Shown: positions 5,942-6,152 of the stretch, in pieces
How positions within the stretch are numbered: the first letter of the stretch is position 1
Layout: each line of letters starts with the position of its first letter
Source: Kiritimatiellota bacterium
GTDB lineage: Bacteria; Verrucomicrobiota; Lentisphaeria; Victivallales; JAADHT01
Direction: 5' to 3'
NCBI GenBank assembly: GCA_013151705.1
Contig: JAADHT010000299.1
Location: 1 to 6,152, forward strand
Length of the DNA: 6,152 nucleotides
Notes under the pieces: model-generated
The model's database searches: none
Told to the model about the DNA's origin: nothing
What the model saw: the letters and a program-made list of their open reading frames with translations, nothing else
Position numbers and translations under genes: made by a program

Positions 5942-6152
5942 ATGACGACGACATCCTTTTTTGTTTTCAAACAACTAATAGGCAGGTAGGTCGCCGTTGC
6001 CACATTCGATCCTGAAACCGACAAGGCGGAGCTGATTTATTCATCTGATTCCAATATAAGGAAGCACATCGCCGGGACCTCAAAACTCATAGGAGTCAAA
6101 CGCAGTTGCGGCCCGCCATTCGTTTTGACGAAAAAAGCTCTGTGGTCGATGA
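5942..6152 (+). pseudogene. Protein-like frame broken by one TAG, running off the right edge; possibly GAF-like
   Basis: From the ATG at 5942 the frame reads MTTTSFFVFKQLIGR, meets TAG at 5987-5989, and then stays open to the end of the window for 54 codons: VAVATFDPETDKAELIYSSD and onward through KLIGVKRSCGPPFVLTKKAL. No ATG, GTG or TTG follows the TAG until a TTG near the end, so the part after the TAG has no start of its own. The flow 'xxFxxLIGRxVAVATFDPETxxAxxIYSSD' resembles the opening strands of some small GAF-domain proteins (…LVG…LFTVxxxDxxxxxxxRVYSS); this is a weak, from-memory likeness. No Shine-Dalgarno site precedes the ATG. It may be a gene with a nonsense mutation, a start lying elsewhere, or a chance frame: the opposite strand is also open for 37 codons (6150-6037). 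Confidence 0.35.

Noticed and set aside
5738..5974. Minus-strand 78-residue frame upstream of the exonuclease
   Set aside because: No ribosome site, poor composition, and it crosses the GC-rich hairpin; probably a chance opening.
6037..6150. Minus-strand 37-codon frame at the right edge
   Set aside because: It competes with the plus-strand frame; codon bias does not separate them, but the plus-strand translation is longer and more domain-like. Kept only as an alternative.
1..6152. CRISPR arrays, tRNA or rRNA genes, transposases
   Set aside because: No regularly spaced direct repeats, no tRNA T-loop and acceptor pairing, and no transposase or integrase motif were seen in any frame.

Overview
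The window looks like chromosomal DNA from a bacterium that uses the standard code and some clear Shine-Dalgarno sites. The gene mix (a large secreted-type protein rich in basic loops, a SirB1-like protein, and a tail resembling sugar isomerases) faintly suggests the PVC group, perhaps Lentisphaerae/Victivallales. That placement is an impression, not a demonstration. Base composition changes along the window: the left gene is GC-rich, the flavoprotein gene is visibly AT-richer, and the right-hand genes are intermediate.

Layout: (1) Bases 3-1601, plus strand, are a secreted-type protein whose start lies at or just before the left edge. It carries an imperfect palindrome of 22-base arms in frame near its N terminus. 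(2) Bases 1602-1700 are a short convergent gap with two weak hairpins. (3) Bases 1701-2735, minus strand, encode a flavoprotein of the thioredoxin-reductase-like ferredoxin-NAD(P)H reductase group. (4) Bases 2736-2983 are mostly non-coding, with one weak terminator-like hairpin. (5) Bases 2984-5664, minus strand, form a gene row in transcription order: a DEDDh 3'-5' exonuclease with an ExoX-type C-terminal region, a SirB1/transglutaminase-like protein joined to it by a one-base TAATG overlap, a family 2 glycosyltransferase, and a 54-residue reading frame resembling the tail of an L-fucose isomerase-like protein. (6) Bases 5665-5941 are non-coding, with a perfect GC-rich hairpin. (7) Bases 5942-6152, plus strand, hold a protein-like frame broken by one TAG that runs off the right edge.

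The best-supported functional unit is the exonuclease/SirB1-like pair, which is probably co-translated. The glycosyltransferase lies 77 bases further on and may share the transcript without sharing a function. The isomerase-like tail is probably debris from a rearrangement. I see no CRISPR array, transposase, tRNA or rRNA. I found no system that I can call new with confidence. The items most worth a second look are the palindrome inside the first gene, the cofactor-site changes in the flavoprotein, the exonuclease/SirB1-like pair, the truncated isomerase-like tail, and the TAG-interrupted frame at the right edge.
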